The position numbers were made by a program, and so were the translations under genes. 64,000 nt of DNA from Pedobacter sp. D749 (lineage in GTDB: Bacteria > Bacteroidota > Bacteroidia > Sphingobacteriales > Sphingobacteriaceae), in NCBI RefSeq assembly GCF_019317285.1, contig NZ_CP079218.1, forward strand, positions 1,178,001 through 1,242,000, given 5' to 3'. Under the pieces are notes generated by a model that did not search any database, was not told the DNA's origin, and was given only the letters and a program-made list of their open reading frames with translations. Shown piece by piece: positions 26,301 to 33,558 of this stretch. Each line of letters opens with the position of its first letter. Position 1 is the stretch's first letter.

Positions 26301-26516
26301 GATAAATTAATTCATTTAGCGCAAGAGGTAAAAGATGTGGTTGATGATAAAGCCAAATACACCGATTGGAGTAAAAGGGAAGACATTAAAGCAGAATTAA
26401 AAGTTGATTTAATCATCCTGCTAGCCGACAATGATTATCCGCCTATTGATCGGGATGAGGTTTATAAAGAGATTTTTGAGCAAGCGGAGAATTTTAAGAA
26501 GTATAATAGATATTGA
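23325..26516 (+). CDS. hsdR: Type I restriction endonuclease subunit R
   Basis: 1063 aa. The N-terminal nuclease domain carries the PD-(D/E)xK motif IPDLILYINGLPLVVFEFKS (about residues 148-167). The SF2 motor domains include Walker A TGCGKS (about 308-313), the DEAH box SDEAHRSQ (about 410-417), FTGTP and the helicase motif VI region QTISRVNRKF. The C-terminal helical domain docks onto the methyltransferase. It cleaves unmodified DNA after ATP-driven translocation. It starts 1 bp after the AlbA gene, so it is expressed from the hsdM operon. Confidence 0.96.
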   Translation: MKFTESQLEHAFINLLEDEKMIHQVGNVVRKATTNLVEEPVVVYGNIVSDKVLIDEDLKAYLRRQYQDDEITENEIESILRDLDRLPSSDLYESNKIFMKMVSDGFLLKREDRLKKDIYIQLIDYSVSDRNTYKIVNQLAIRGYEMRIPDLILYINGLPLVVFEFKSAIKEDTTIHNAYEQLTVRYKRDIPELFKYNAFCVISDGVNTKAGSFFAPYEFFYAWRKIEGMKTEVDGIDAMFTLIQGMFNRTRLRDIIRNFIYLPDSSKKNEKIVCRYPQYYATVKLFENIKLHQRPHGDGKGGTYFGTTGCGKSYTMLFLSRLLMKSTYFGSPTIILITDRTDLDDQLSGQFTNAKGFIGDETVVSVESRSNLRELLQGRNSGGVFLTTIHKFTEDTKLLTDRTNVICISDEAHRSQTNLDQKVSITEKGVTKTYGFAKYLHDSLPNATYVGFTGTPIDATIDVFGDIVDAYTMTESVNDEITVRIVYEGRAAKVLLNNHKLEEIEAYYAQCAEDGSNENQIEESKKAMAQMNAIIGDPKRLQAIAEDFVRHYENRIVEGATVKGKAMFVCSSRQIAFELYKNILTIRPDWAEVKIAADDVVLSEKEQKEIKPMERLKMVMTRGKDDDEALYKLLGTKGDRKEFDRQFKNEKSNFKIAIVVDMWLTGFDVPFLDTMYIDKPIQRHNLIQTISRVNRKFEGKNKGLVVDYIGIKKQLNLALAQYGKGDSQNIEDIEQSIVVVKDQLDLLNKLFHKFDSSKYFHGTPVEQLKCLNESAEFVQLTQELEKRFMYIVKRLKSAYDICSGSGVFKDEERDLIHFYLAIRAIIYKLTKGVAPDAAQMNNKVRQMLQDAIESEGVEEIFKLGDDNETEVDIFSEDYMAKIDKIKLPNTKIKLLQKLLAKAIDDIKKINKITGIDFSKRLQFIVDKYNERKENDVLRSEVLEDFTDEIIDLYYALKKEKDSFKDLGIDFEEKAFYDILKALAIKYDFAYPEDKLIHLAQEVKDVVDDKAKYTDWSKREDIKAELKVDLIILLADNDYPPIDRDEVYKEIFEQAENFKKYNRY

Positions 26517-26561
26517 TAATCAATCATTCAAAACGACTAAATATAAAACAGCTCTCAACTA

Positions 26562-27788
26562 GTGAAAAAATCAGACGAAGATTTATTGAATGAGGAAACC
26601 TTAGTTACAATAGAACACCACAACAAAAAAAATAAAACCATTCTATTCGATTTTCTAGATTCGAAGCATTTTAATCGATTCATGGAAAATTATGATTCTC
26701 CATTTGAAAACCCCAATGATGCTTCAATGGTTATGTTTTATAATTTTAATTTTAGCAAAAAATTTCAATTAGGTGTTTATTACAATGTCAAGAAATCAAT
26801 ATCTGAACTTTTAATTGAGGCTGAATTAGTGAGTGATTCAGATGTTATCTTATTTAAAATCAATGTTAAGGGGCGTGATATTAGAGAGTTTATAGTTGCA
26901 AGTAATGTAAGTGCAAAATACATATATGAAGACATTAATGATGGTCAGAACGTAAACAATACCCCCGAAAAACCATTCCTTGCTTTAGCCGATGGTTTAT
27001 CAGAAAGAATGCTGATTGTAAAATGTGTAGGACAAGGTAGCTGGAATGAGTTTTCTTTTAGTGGGGATGTTAAAGTTGTTTATGATATTGGTACTTCCTA
27101 TTCACATAATAGACAAACTGTTAAAAAATTGATGAACTTACGTGACAATGACTACCAAAAATCAAATCCTATTATAGTTATTTCTCATTGGGACGTAGAT
27201 CATTATCATATGCTTTTGGAGGCCGAAGATCAAACCATCAAGTCTGTAAAGGCTTTTATCTATAGGTCTTTAGTACCAAATAAAACTTCCAGGAAGTTAC
27301 TTGATAGATTCAAGGTATTAAATCCATCTGCATTATTTCCTGTCCAGGAGGAGATCCCAATTGGAGGAAAAACATCAGATAAGTTAGTGAAAATATTTGG
27401 CGACAGATATGGTTTTTTTATTTTCAATGGATCAAAAAACAGAGATCGCAACAAGGCTGGATTACTAATTGCATTAAAGACTCGGACTCAAGTAATTGTT
27501 TTAGGTGCCGATTTCTATTATGAACAAATTAATAAATATGTTTTACCTAATTTTTATTATAAACATAATCATTACCTTATTGTTCCTCACCATGGTGGTG
27601 AAGCTGGTAAATTTATTTATGAAAATTTAAATTCTATTTGCAAAGATGCAATAATTTCTGTTGGAGGAATGTATTCTTATACTCATCCACTATACGTTGT
27701 TAAAGAAGAGTTAAGAAATAAAAAGTTTAGACTCATTAATTTTAAAGGAAAAGATTCCCCTTTTCAATACGAATTGATTTTACATTAA
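26562..27788 (+). CDS. MBL-fold metallo-hydrolase of the defence island (ComEC/Rec2-like beta-lactamase fold)
   Basis: 408 aa from a GTG start, 45 bp after hsdR. Metal ligands are visible: SHWDVDHYHML (His209, Asp211, Asp213, His214, an HxDxDH motif) and PHHGGEAG (His343-His344). The domain arrangement with VYDIGTSYSHNR upstream and VLGADF downstream matches the MBL domain of ComEC-type proteins rather than a beta-lactamase. About 150 N-terminal residues have no motif I know. No signal peptide is seen, so it should be cytosolic. It probably acts on nucleic acid or a nucleotide, but this is inference. It forms a unit with the DUF3883 gene 77 bp downstream. Confidence 0.8.
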   Translation: MKKSDEDLLNEETLVTIEHHNKKNKTILFDFLDSKHFNRFMENYDSPFENPNDASMVMFYNFNFSKKFQLGVYYNVKKSISELLIEAELVSDSDVILFKINVKGRDIREFIVASNVSAKYIYEDINDGQNVNNTPEKPFLALADGLSERMLIVKCVGQGSWNEFSFSGDVKVVYDIGTSYSHNRQTVKKLMNLRDNDYQKSNPIIVISHWDVDHYHMLLEAEDQTIKSVKAFIYRSLVPNKTSRKLLDRFKVLNPSALFPVQEEIPIGGKTSDKLVKIFGDRYGFFIFNGSKNRDRNKAGLLIALKTRTQVIVLGADFYYEQINKYVLPNFYYKHNHYLIVPHHGGEAGKFIYENLNSICKDAIISVGGMYSYTHPLYVVKEELRNKKFRLINFKGKDSPFQYELILH

Positions 27789-27865
27789 TCAAGCAAATAC
27801 TTATACTGAAGTTAGGGTGATCTGATTACTCTACTATTTAAATTTCCTGTAAAAATAAAAAAAAT

Positions 27866-28741
27866 ATGGATAATGAGCTTAGAATAAAATTAATTGAACT
27901 GGCCCGAAATCGAAGAAAGATTGGTTATGGTAATATAATGAGTGAATATGGATTAAATGCTAATGATCGGGATCATGTCAATGTTTTTGCTGAAAAGATT
28001 GGTGATATTTCAGAACATGAACATACTTTCGATCGGCCAATGCTTAGTTCTCTTGTAATGCATTCCGATTTACAAACCATAGGAGTCGGTTTTTATCCAC
28101 TCGCCGAAAAACTTAATCATGGCGATAGTGAATATCTTAAGAGAACTTATTTCGAGCGAGTAATGCATGAAAAATGCTTTAAATGCTGGGCAGAAGATGA
28201 ACTTTATTACAATGAAACTGGCGAGAAAAAACCATCGAAACCTGTCGATCCTTACAGTCTAATTTTAAATGAGAAAATGCCTGAAGGTTTTGAAAACTCT
28301 CCTGTGAGGACCTTTGATTTTAAAGGCTCACAAATTGATTGGTTAGCGAAACAAAAGAATGATCAAGAACTTGGTTTACTCGGAGAAGAGCTGGTAATCG
28401 AATATGAGAAAAGAGTGCTATATGATAATGGTTGCCATGATTTGATAGAGCAAGTTATAAAAGTTGCTGATGGAAATGGTTTTGATATACTATCAAAAGA
28501 ATTAGATGGATGTGATAAGTTTATAGAGGTTAAAACTACTAAAGGAAATCAAAACACTCCATTTAAAATTACAATAAACGAAATCAAATTTTCGGAGGTG
28601 AATTCAGATAAATACTATTTATATCGCCTATATGATTTTAATGTGGAAAGTAAACAGGCTGAATTTAATGAATATCAAGGTGATCTAAATAAGCATTTCT
28701 TTTTTGATCCAAGTATATTTGACGCATTTAATAAAAAGTAA
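27866..28741 (+). CDS. DUF3883 domain protein (putative nuclease-like)
   Basis: 291 aa. The C-terminal half has the DUF3883 pattern: LGEELVIEYEKRVL (about residues 172-185), then GFDILSKELDGCDKFIEVKTTKG (about 204-226), where D-x(n)-ExK resembles a PD-(D/E)xK nuclease core, and YYLYRLYDF. The N-terminal part contains CFKCW and no known motif. DUF3883 domains occur in helicase/nuclease-type defence proteins. Here the domain stands alone beside an MBL-fold gene at the end of a type I restriction operon. Nuclease activity is inference from the motif. Confidence 0.78.
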   Translation: MDNELRIKLIELARNRRKIGYGNIMSEYGLNANDRDHVNVFAEKIGDISEHEHTFDRPMLSSLVMHSDLQTIGVGFYPLAEKLNHGDSEYLKRTYFERVMHEKCFKCWAEDELYYNETGEKKPSKPVDPYSLILNEKMPEGFENSPVRTFDFKGSQIDWLAKQKNDQELGLLGEELVIEYEKRVLYDNGCHDLIEQVIKVADGNGFDILSKELDGCDKFIEVKTTKGNQNTPFKITINEIKFSEVNSDKYYLYRLYDFNVESKQAEFNEYQGDLNKHFFFDPSIFDAFNKK

Positions 28742-28773
28742 GGAACAAGTTTTTATACTGATTTAAACATTTG

Positions 28774-29027
28774 TTACCTGCTCTTCAATATTTCCACTTT
28801 CTCCCTTTCACTTGCCAACAATCTTTCGTAAAATTCTTTGTTAGCATCTAATGCTTGCACTAACTTGTCTAAAGGATTGAATGTAGGCTGAATATTTATT
28901 ACATTGATTGTGGAGTTGTCGTTACTTGTAGATGTATTCGGAATATTTCTTGATCGCTTCCTCCCAATGCCTTAGCCACTTTTTCTAAAGTGCTATCTTC
29001 AATTTCTGCACTTTCCTGAACCAGTTT
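28774..29027 (-). pseudogene. Broken XRE-family regulator, C-terminal part
   Basis: On the minus strand, one frame reads SKLVQESAEIEDSTLEKVAKALGGS, the end of a helix-turn-helix domain. After a frameshift (around 28945-28965) another frame continues NDNSTINVINIQPTFNPLDK and VQALDANKEFYERLLASERE to a stop at 28774. These pieces match the tail of long Bacteroidota XRE regulators. The N-terminal helix-turn-helix is missing. It lies directly downstream of an intact 80-aa XRE gene. Confidence 0.65.
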
Positions 29028-29041
29028 GCTTTAATGGCTTG

Positions 29042-29284
29042 TTATTTTTCTGTTAATTTAGAAAAATCTAGTAATTCATCAACACTTACGTCTAACGCTT
29101 TTGCCAAATTTACTAAAATATAAGCAGTTGGATTAGCTCCTTGCTTTTCGTATCTGTTTATGAACTGTTTGTCTTTTCCATCAAGAATAGCAGCTAGTTC
29201 AGTTTGTTCTAATTTTTTAGCAACTCTAAGTTGTAGTATTCGTTTGCCTAGGTTTTTCCTAAAGGTTTTAACTTCGTCGTTCAT
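29042..29284 (-). CDS. XRE-family helix-turn-helix regulator (80 aa)
   Basis: A complete small Cro/CI-type DNA-binding protein: LGKRILQLRVAKKLEQTELAAILDGKDKQFINRYEKQGANPTAYILVNLAKALDVSVDELLDF spans nearly the whole protein. It is transcribed away from the 434-aa gene and towards the defence operon's end. Two perfect 12-bp palindromes lie just upstream of its start (29319-29330 and 29350-29361) and could be its operators. It may control the island or the neighbouring structured element; that is inference. Confidence 0.88.
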   Translation of the reverse strand: MNDEVKTFRKNLGKRILQLRVAKKLEQTELAAILDGKDKQFINRYEKQGANPTAYILVNLAKALDVSVDELLDFSKLTEK

Positions 29285-29318
29285 ATCGCAAACTCACGAA
29301 ATAATACAGATTTTGGTC

Positions 29319-29361
29319 AACAAATTTGTTTACTATTAATGTTTTATTTATATTCGAATAT
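29319..29361. promoter_or_regulatory. Two palindromes upstream of the XRE gene, candidate operators
   Basis: AACAAATTTGTT (29319-29330) and ATATTCGAATAT (29350-29361) are perfect 12-bp palindromes spaced 31 bp centre to centre (about three helical turns), 35 and 66 bp upstream of the start codon. Confidence 0.4.
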
Positions 29362-29400
29362 TATAATTAGGTACTAATAAAAGTCTTGCAACCACAGAAT

Positions 29401-29552
29401 CTGACGCCGTTGAAGCAAGACAGCAGATTAATGCCCATATCTATGCGTAGATGTATATATTTGTACATCGAAATAGATGTGGGACTGCTGTAAATCCATT
29501 TCAACGTAAGGCGTCAGAAACTTTGATGTGGTTATGGTAAGCAGTCCCACAT
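29401..29552. other. Nested 117-nt hairpin with a competing third arm (possible structured RNA)
   Basis: Pairs read from outside in: CTGACGCC 29401-29408 / GGCGTCAG 29510-29517; GTTGAA 29409-29414 / TTCAAC 29500-29505; ACAGCAG 29420-29426 / CTGCTGT 29485-29491; CCCATATCTAT 29434-29444 / ATAGATGTGGG 29473-29483 (one G-U); GATGTA 29450-29455 / TACATC 29464-29469. A third arm, AGCAGTCCCACAT 29540-29552, is perfectly complementary to ATGTGGGACTGCT 29477-29489 and would compete with the inner stems. No coding frame is evident. It lies between the XRE gene and the 434-aa gene. Confidence 0.6.
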
Positions 29553-29583
29553 TTATTATTTAGGGACTTTGCTTCCCAGCAAG

Positions 29584-29603
29584 ACTCGTAAAACCATACG
29601 AGT
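29584..29603 (+). promoter_or_regulatory. Hairpin abutting the start codon of the 434-aa gene
   Basis: ACTCGTA / TACGAGT, perfect 7-bp stem with loop AAACCA; the last base of the stem touches ATG 29604. In mRNA this would occupy the ribosome landing site and could gate translation. Confidence 0.5.
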
Positions 29604-30908
29604 ATGATGACTAAACACATTACCATTGCAGGGAAACCGCTTTCGCGGTTTTACAAACTGCCTTTTGAAAAAGGGAGCAGGGTGTTAAGGTTAGCGGTGC
29701 TGGATCAGATCGCTATCGGATTGCATAGCACATTTAGCGTAGGTAAAAAAACTGAGCCGTTGGCCATACAATCGCTTTCTTTTGATCAGGGTTTGTTAAT
29801 CGTTAACATTAAATTGGAAGGGGAAGAAGCAAGGGTTTATATTGGGGTAGAGTATGATTGCCTGTTGGTGAGCTGTAGTGTTGATACGGATGAAACCTAC
29901 CTTGGACGTTATGCTTACCTTACTTTGCGGGCCATGATGCGGAGCGGTTACTGCGATTTTAAGGAATATTACTGGCCGGCATGTTTTGCTTTGGGTAACA
30001 AGCGTTCCGGATATGTAGATGTGGTTAAAAAACCTGGCGGTTTTACTATTACATTGAAGAAAAAGTTTAGCGGTTTGTTTAGGCCTGGTGATGATTTGCC
30101 GGATGTTACGGAACGGGTGGTAGTACCGCTTGAAAGGCTGTCGGGTAAACATGCGATGGCACGGTTGGCACCGGTTAGCATTGGCTATTGTTTTGCCAAT
30201 ACCGATCTGCAGCATTTCCACAGCAACCATTATCCTTTTTTAATTCCTTATGTTTTTGCGGCCACGGCTTACCTTAAAACGGTTAAATCTTTTAAACGTT
30301 TCGGGTTTAATACGAATGATGTGGAGGGCATTAGCCTATCGCCGCAACAGGAGGAGCTGAACGGCATCTGTTTCGCCATGAAACCGCTAGCGGCCATACG
30401 TTTTAGTGCATACGCTGCGCTACCCGAAGCCGTAGCTGAAATTAGCAGGATTAATGAGGCTAATCAACTCGAAATTTTTAAGCTATGGAACAAGGCTTTA
30501 CCGTTATTGGTACAGCAACCTTTTACGCATTACCTATATACTTATGGCATGCGGAATGTTGCGGGCAAGCCAGTAAGAAAGGATATGAAACTGGCTTTTT
30601 TCTCGATGGATATTCCTGTTTTAAGCTTTGTGTTAAGGGATAAGGGTGGTTATTTTGAACTGCAGCTTAGGCTTAAGGTGAAAGGGAAGCTGTTGAAGTT
30701 GAGTAGCGATAGTATTGGGCTGTTTTTGGTTTGCGATCGGGTTAAAACGTATTTGTGGTATTTGCTTGAGGCAGAAATGGATTATAAACTAGTTTGGTTT
30801 TTTAGCAGGGTGAATTTTAGGGTACAGGTACCAAAAGGGTATTATAAGGAGTTTTTTGAGGGGTTTGTTGAGGGGATAGAGCGGTGGTATGAGGTTAAGA
30901 GGGGGTAA
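29604..30908 (+). CDS. Orphan protein (434 aa), C-terminus resembling SNF2-helicase N-terminal regions
   Basis: Not recognised with confidence. There is no signal peptide or clear transmembrane helix. The last 100 residues (VLRDKGGYFELQLRLKVKGK ... FFSRVNFRVQVPKGYYKEFFEGFVEGIERWYEV) resemble, from memory, the region before the motor in Bacteroidota SNF2-type helicases, which ends in a similar I-P-x2-x-F-x-x-F-x(n)-L-x-x-Y-V pattern; no helicase motor follows. Two starts are possible (ATG 29604 and 29607). The leader contains the nested hairpin at 29401-29552 and a start-codon hairpin. GC content is higher than in the restriction genes. Codon use looks normal for the genome, so the frame is real. 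Confidence 0.65.
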   Translation: MMTKHITIAGKPLSRFYKLPFEKGSRVLRLAVLDQIAIGLHSTFSVGKKTEPLAIQSLSFDQGLLIVNIKLEGEEARVYIGVEYDCLLVSCSVDTDETYLGRYAYLTLRAMMRSGYCDFKEYYWPACFALGNKRSGYVDVVKKPGGFTITLKKKFSGLFRPGDDLPDVTERVVVPLERLSGKHAMARLAPVSIGYCFANTDLQHFHSNHYPFLIPYVFAATAYLKTVKSFKRFGFNTNDVEGISLSPQQEELNGICFAMKPLAAIRFSAYAALPEAVAEISRINEANQLEIFKLWNKALPLLVQQPFTHYLYTYGMRNVAGKPVRKDMKLAFFSMDIPVLSFVLRDKGGYFELQLRLKVKGKLLKLSSDSIGLFLVCDRVKTYLWYLLEAEMDYKLVWFFSRVNFRVQVPKGYYKEFFEGFVEGIERWYEVKRG

Positions 30909-30976
30909 GGGGGTAATTACTAATACAGTCGTCATTGCCGCGCAGGCGGGAATCTTAATGCAATCGCTATTTCCTT

Positions 30977-31230
30977 GCCCAGGCTCGGGCTTGCCTCGGT
31001 TAGCCACCGAAGGGCTTTTACTTTTTCCTTGATGAAAAAGTAACAAAAAATCAAGGCTTGCATCCTTTCTTGTAAAAACCTACGGAAATCTTGATAGCGG
31101 CAGTATCGAGGCTCTTACCCTTGCTTATCCCTGCGCTCCCGCTTTGATCCTGCCTTGGGCTGTGGGGTTATGAGGGGGACTGCAAAGATTTCCGTGCTTT
31201 TTCCGGCGAAAATCTGCGAGGCCGGATAGC
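30977..31230. repeat. Pseudoknot element copy E5 (type 1, intact)
   Basis: Hairpin TTACTTTTTC (31018-31027) / GAAAAAGTAA (31034-31043) with loop CTTGAT; partner ATCAAGG at 31050-31056. Long-range stem ACGGAAATCTT (31082-31092) / AAGATTTCCGT (31195-31205). Ends with GAGGCCGGATAGC. Confidence 0.75.
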
Positions 31231-31382
31231 AGGGAGCAAATAGCATGGTGCAGTAATTTGTTTTTAGTTCTTTCCCTTTCAGGGGAAAGGTGCCGATAGG
31301 CGGATAGGGGTTTAAGGCGCTCGCTATAATACGGTCGTCATTCCCGCGCAGGCGGGAATCTTAATGCAATCGCTATTTTCTT

Positions 31383-31641
31383 GCCCAGGCTCGGGCTTGC
31401 CTCGGCTCACCGCCGCCGAGGGGCTCTTTCTTTTCTCTTGATAGAAAAGAAACAAAAGATCAAGGCTTGCATCCTTTCTTGTAAAAACCTACGGAAATCT
31501 TAATTGCGGCAGCATTGAGGCTCTTACCCTTACTTATTCCCACCGCTCCCGCTTTGATCCCGCCTTAGGTTGTGGGGTTATGATGAGGAGGTGCAAAGAT
31601 TTCCGTGCTTTTTCCGGCGAAAATCTGCCAGGCCGGATAGC
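31383..31641. repeat. Pseudoknot element copy E6 (type 1, intact)
   Basis: First hairpin CTCGGC/GCCGAG; pseudoknot hairpin TTTCTTTTCT/AGAAAAGAAA with loop CTTGAT and partner ATCAAGG; long-range stem ACGGAAATCTT/AAGATTTCCGT; end AGGCCGGATAGC. Confidence 0.75.
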
Positions 31642-31809
31642 AGGGTGCAGATAGCGAGGGGGCCTATTGCAGGGTGCGATAATTTGTTTTTTAGTCCTTT
31701 CCCTTTCAGGGGAAAGGTGCCGATAGGCGGATAGGGGTTTAAGGCGCTCGCTATAGTACGGTCGTCATTCTCGCGCATGCGGGAATCTTAATGCAATCGC
31801 TATTTTCTT

Positions 31810-32063
31810 GCCCAGGCTCGGGCTTGCCTCGGTTAGCCACCGAAGAGCTCTTACCTTTTTCTTGATAAAAAGGTAACCAAAAATCAAGGCTTGCATCCTT
31901 TCTTGTAAAAACCTACGGAAATCTTGATAGCGGCAGCATCGAGGCTCTCACCCTTGCTTATTCCCAACGCTCCCGCTTTGATCCTGCCTTGGGCTGTGGG
32001 GTTATGAGGGGGACTGCAAGATTTCCGTGCTTTTCCCGGCGAAAATCTGCGAGGCCGGATAGC
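31810..32063. repeat. Pseudoknot element copy E7 (type 1, intact)
   Basis: Pseudoknot hairpin TTACCTTTTT/AAAAAGGTAA with loop CTTGAT and partner ATCAAGG; long-range stem kept (ACGGAAATCTT with AGATTTCCGT). Confidence 0.75.
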
Positions 32064-32230
32064 AGGGAGCAGATAGCGAAGTGCATATTGCAGGGTGCGA
32101 TAATTTGTTTTTTAGTTCTTTCCCTTTCAGGGGAAAGGTGCCGATAGGCGGATAGGGGTTTAAGGCGCTCGCTATAGTACGGTCGTCATTCTCGCGCATG
32201 CGGGAATCTTAATGCAATCGCTATTTTCTT

Positions 32231-32486
32231 GCCCAGGCTCGGGCTTGCCTCGGTTAGCCACCGAAGAGCTCTTACCTTTTTCTTGATAAAAAGGTAACCA
32301 AAAATCAAGGCTTGCATCCTTTCTTGTAAAAACCTACGAAAATCTTGATTGCGGCAGCATCGAGGCTCTTACCCTTGCTTATTCCCAACGCTCCCGCTTT
32401 GATCCTGCCTTAGGCTGTGGTGTTATGATGGGGAGGTACAAAGATTTCCGTGCTTTTTCCGGCGAAAACCTGCCAGGCCGGATAGC
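32231..32486. repeat. Pseudoknot element copy E8 (type 1, one arm mutated)
   Basis: Same hairpin as E7. The left arm of the long-range stem reads ACGAAAATCTT, one change that weakens pairing with AAGATTTCCGT. Confidence 0.7.
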
Positions 32487-32928
32487 AGGGCGCAAATAGC
32501 ATGGTGCAGTAATTTGTTTTTAGTTCTTTCCCTTTCAGGGGAAAGGTGCCGATAGGCGGATAGGGGCTTAGGGCGCTTGAAAGTAAGCGAAAACACAGTT
32601 CAAAGATTTCTCCATTCCGCTGCGCTCCAGTCGAAATGACGACTGATTTTTTCTAAGAAATTTGCCAGGCCGGATTGCAGGATGTAGATCGCATGGAGTA
32701 GAGAAAAGCATCCATAGATTGATCCCTTTGAAACTATGAGGGGAACTCCCCTCCTAATTTAGGAGGGGTGGGGGTGGTTATGAGGAGGATTTTCTTTAGT
32801 CCTTTCCCTTAGGGTAAAAGTGCCGATAGACGAATAGGGGTTTAAGGTGCTAAAAGGTAACGCTTGTATTTCGCGTTCTTTGCGGTTCCTCTCTGCGTTC
32901 TTTGCGGTTAAATATTCGCTTTATCCTC

Positions 32929-33459
32929 TTACAACGAATCTAAAAAATCTAAATACAATGGAACGCTTGCTTCTATCCACTCTTCCGATGGGTTATTGTC
33001 TATTCCATAATAAGCAAACAGGGGTTGGTAATCGGCTTTTACATATTGAAAAGAAAGTTCGAACGGACGGGTTAATTCTGCTAATGTATATTTATACTTT
33101 TCTGATGGGCGCAGTTCGTGTTTTTCAACGCCCAATGAAATGGCCAGGGCGATTTTCTTGTCAGCTAATTTATACCCACTTTTGCTGCCATAGGCCCAGC
33201 CATGAGTGAGAACCTCATCCATCCATTTTTTTAAAAGTGCAGGACAATTGAACCAATAATAGGGGAATTGGAATACAATTTTATCATACTGTTCAACCAG
33301 TTTTTGTTCTGCTGATACATCAATATGTTCGTCAGGATAGGCCTCATGCAGTTGATGGACCAGATATTTGTCGGGGTATTTATTTAATTCTTCAATCCAC
33401 CTTTTGTTAATTACGGAACTTTTAATATCGGGATGTGTGACGACGATCAATGTTTTCAT
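32929..33459 (-). CDS. NAD(P)H oxidoreductase, flavodoxin-like fold (MdaB/KefF-type quinone reductase)
   Basis: 176 aa. The flavodoxin-like fold of the Flavodoxin_2 family is indicated by TLIVVTHPDIKSSVINKRWIEEL (residues 3-25), IVFQFPYYWFNCPALLKKWMDEVL (about 81-104) and GYKLADKKIALAISLG. Members bind FMN/FAD and reduce quinones using NAD(P)H. It is divergent from an HxlR regulator (99-bp gap), the usual arrangement in which electrophile or redox stress induces the enzyme. The minus-strand leader has a TATTTTTG -7 box. Confidence 0.9.
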   Translation of the reverse strand: MKTLIVVTHPDIKSSVINKRWIEELNKYPDKYLVHQLHEAYPDEHIDVSAEQKLVEQYDKIVFQFPYYWFNCPALLKKWMDEVLTHGWAYGSKSGYKLADKKIALAISLGVEKHELRPSEKYKYTLAELTRPFELSFQYVKADYQPLFAYYGIDNNPSEEWIEASVPLYLDFLDSL

Positions 33460-33558
33460 TTTTACAGATTTTGATGATTATAAAGCACAAAAATAGATGC
33501 ATAACCGCTTAATTTGTACATTAGCCACCAATTGTAAGGTACTATAAAAAATGTAAGT

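Larger units (their letters stand above)
30909..32928. repeat. 2-kb gene-free stretch, mostly a four-unit tandem array
   Basis: Units begin with GTCGTCATT at 30928, 31334, 31761 and 32182 (406, 427 and 421 bp apart); the fourth decays near 32580. Each unit holds CGCGCAGGCGGG (or CGCGCATGCGGG), a pseudoknot element, a CTTTCCC/GGGAAAG hairpin and GCGCTCGCTATA. Beyond the array are an AACTCCCCTCCTAATTTAGG hairpin (about 32742) and simple repeats before the oxidoreductase gene. Short open frames here are repeat artefacts. Confidence 0.85.

Noticed and set aside
26562..27788. Beta-lactamase
   Set aside because: The motif HxDxDH with HHGG and the lack of a signal peptide fit the ComEC-type MBL group, not an antibiotic hydrolase.
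29401..29552. Retron msr-msd
   Set aside because: The long hairpin fits in appearance, but there is no reverse transcriptase gene in the window, so the call cannot be supported.
31578..32199. Two related open frames on the minus strand (MRENDDRTIASALNPYPPIG)
   Set aside because: They lie wholly inside tandem repeat units and track repeat identity, not protein constraint.
30928..32600. CRISPR array
   Set aside because: The repeating unit is about 0.4 kb with internal structure; there are no 24-48-bp repeats with unique spacers and no cas genes.
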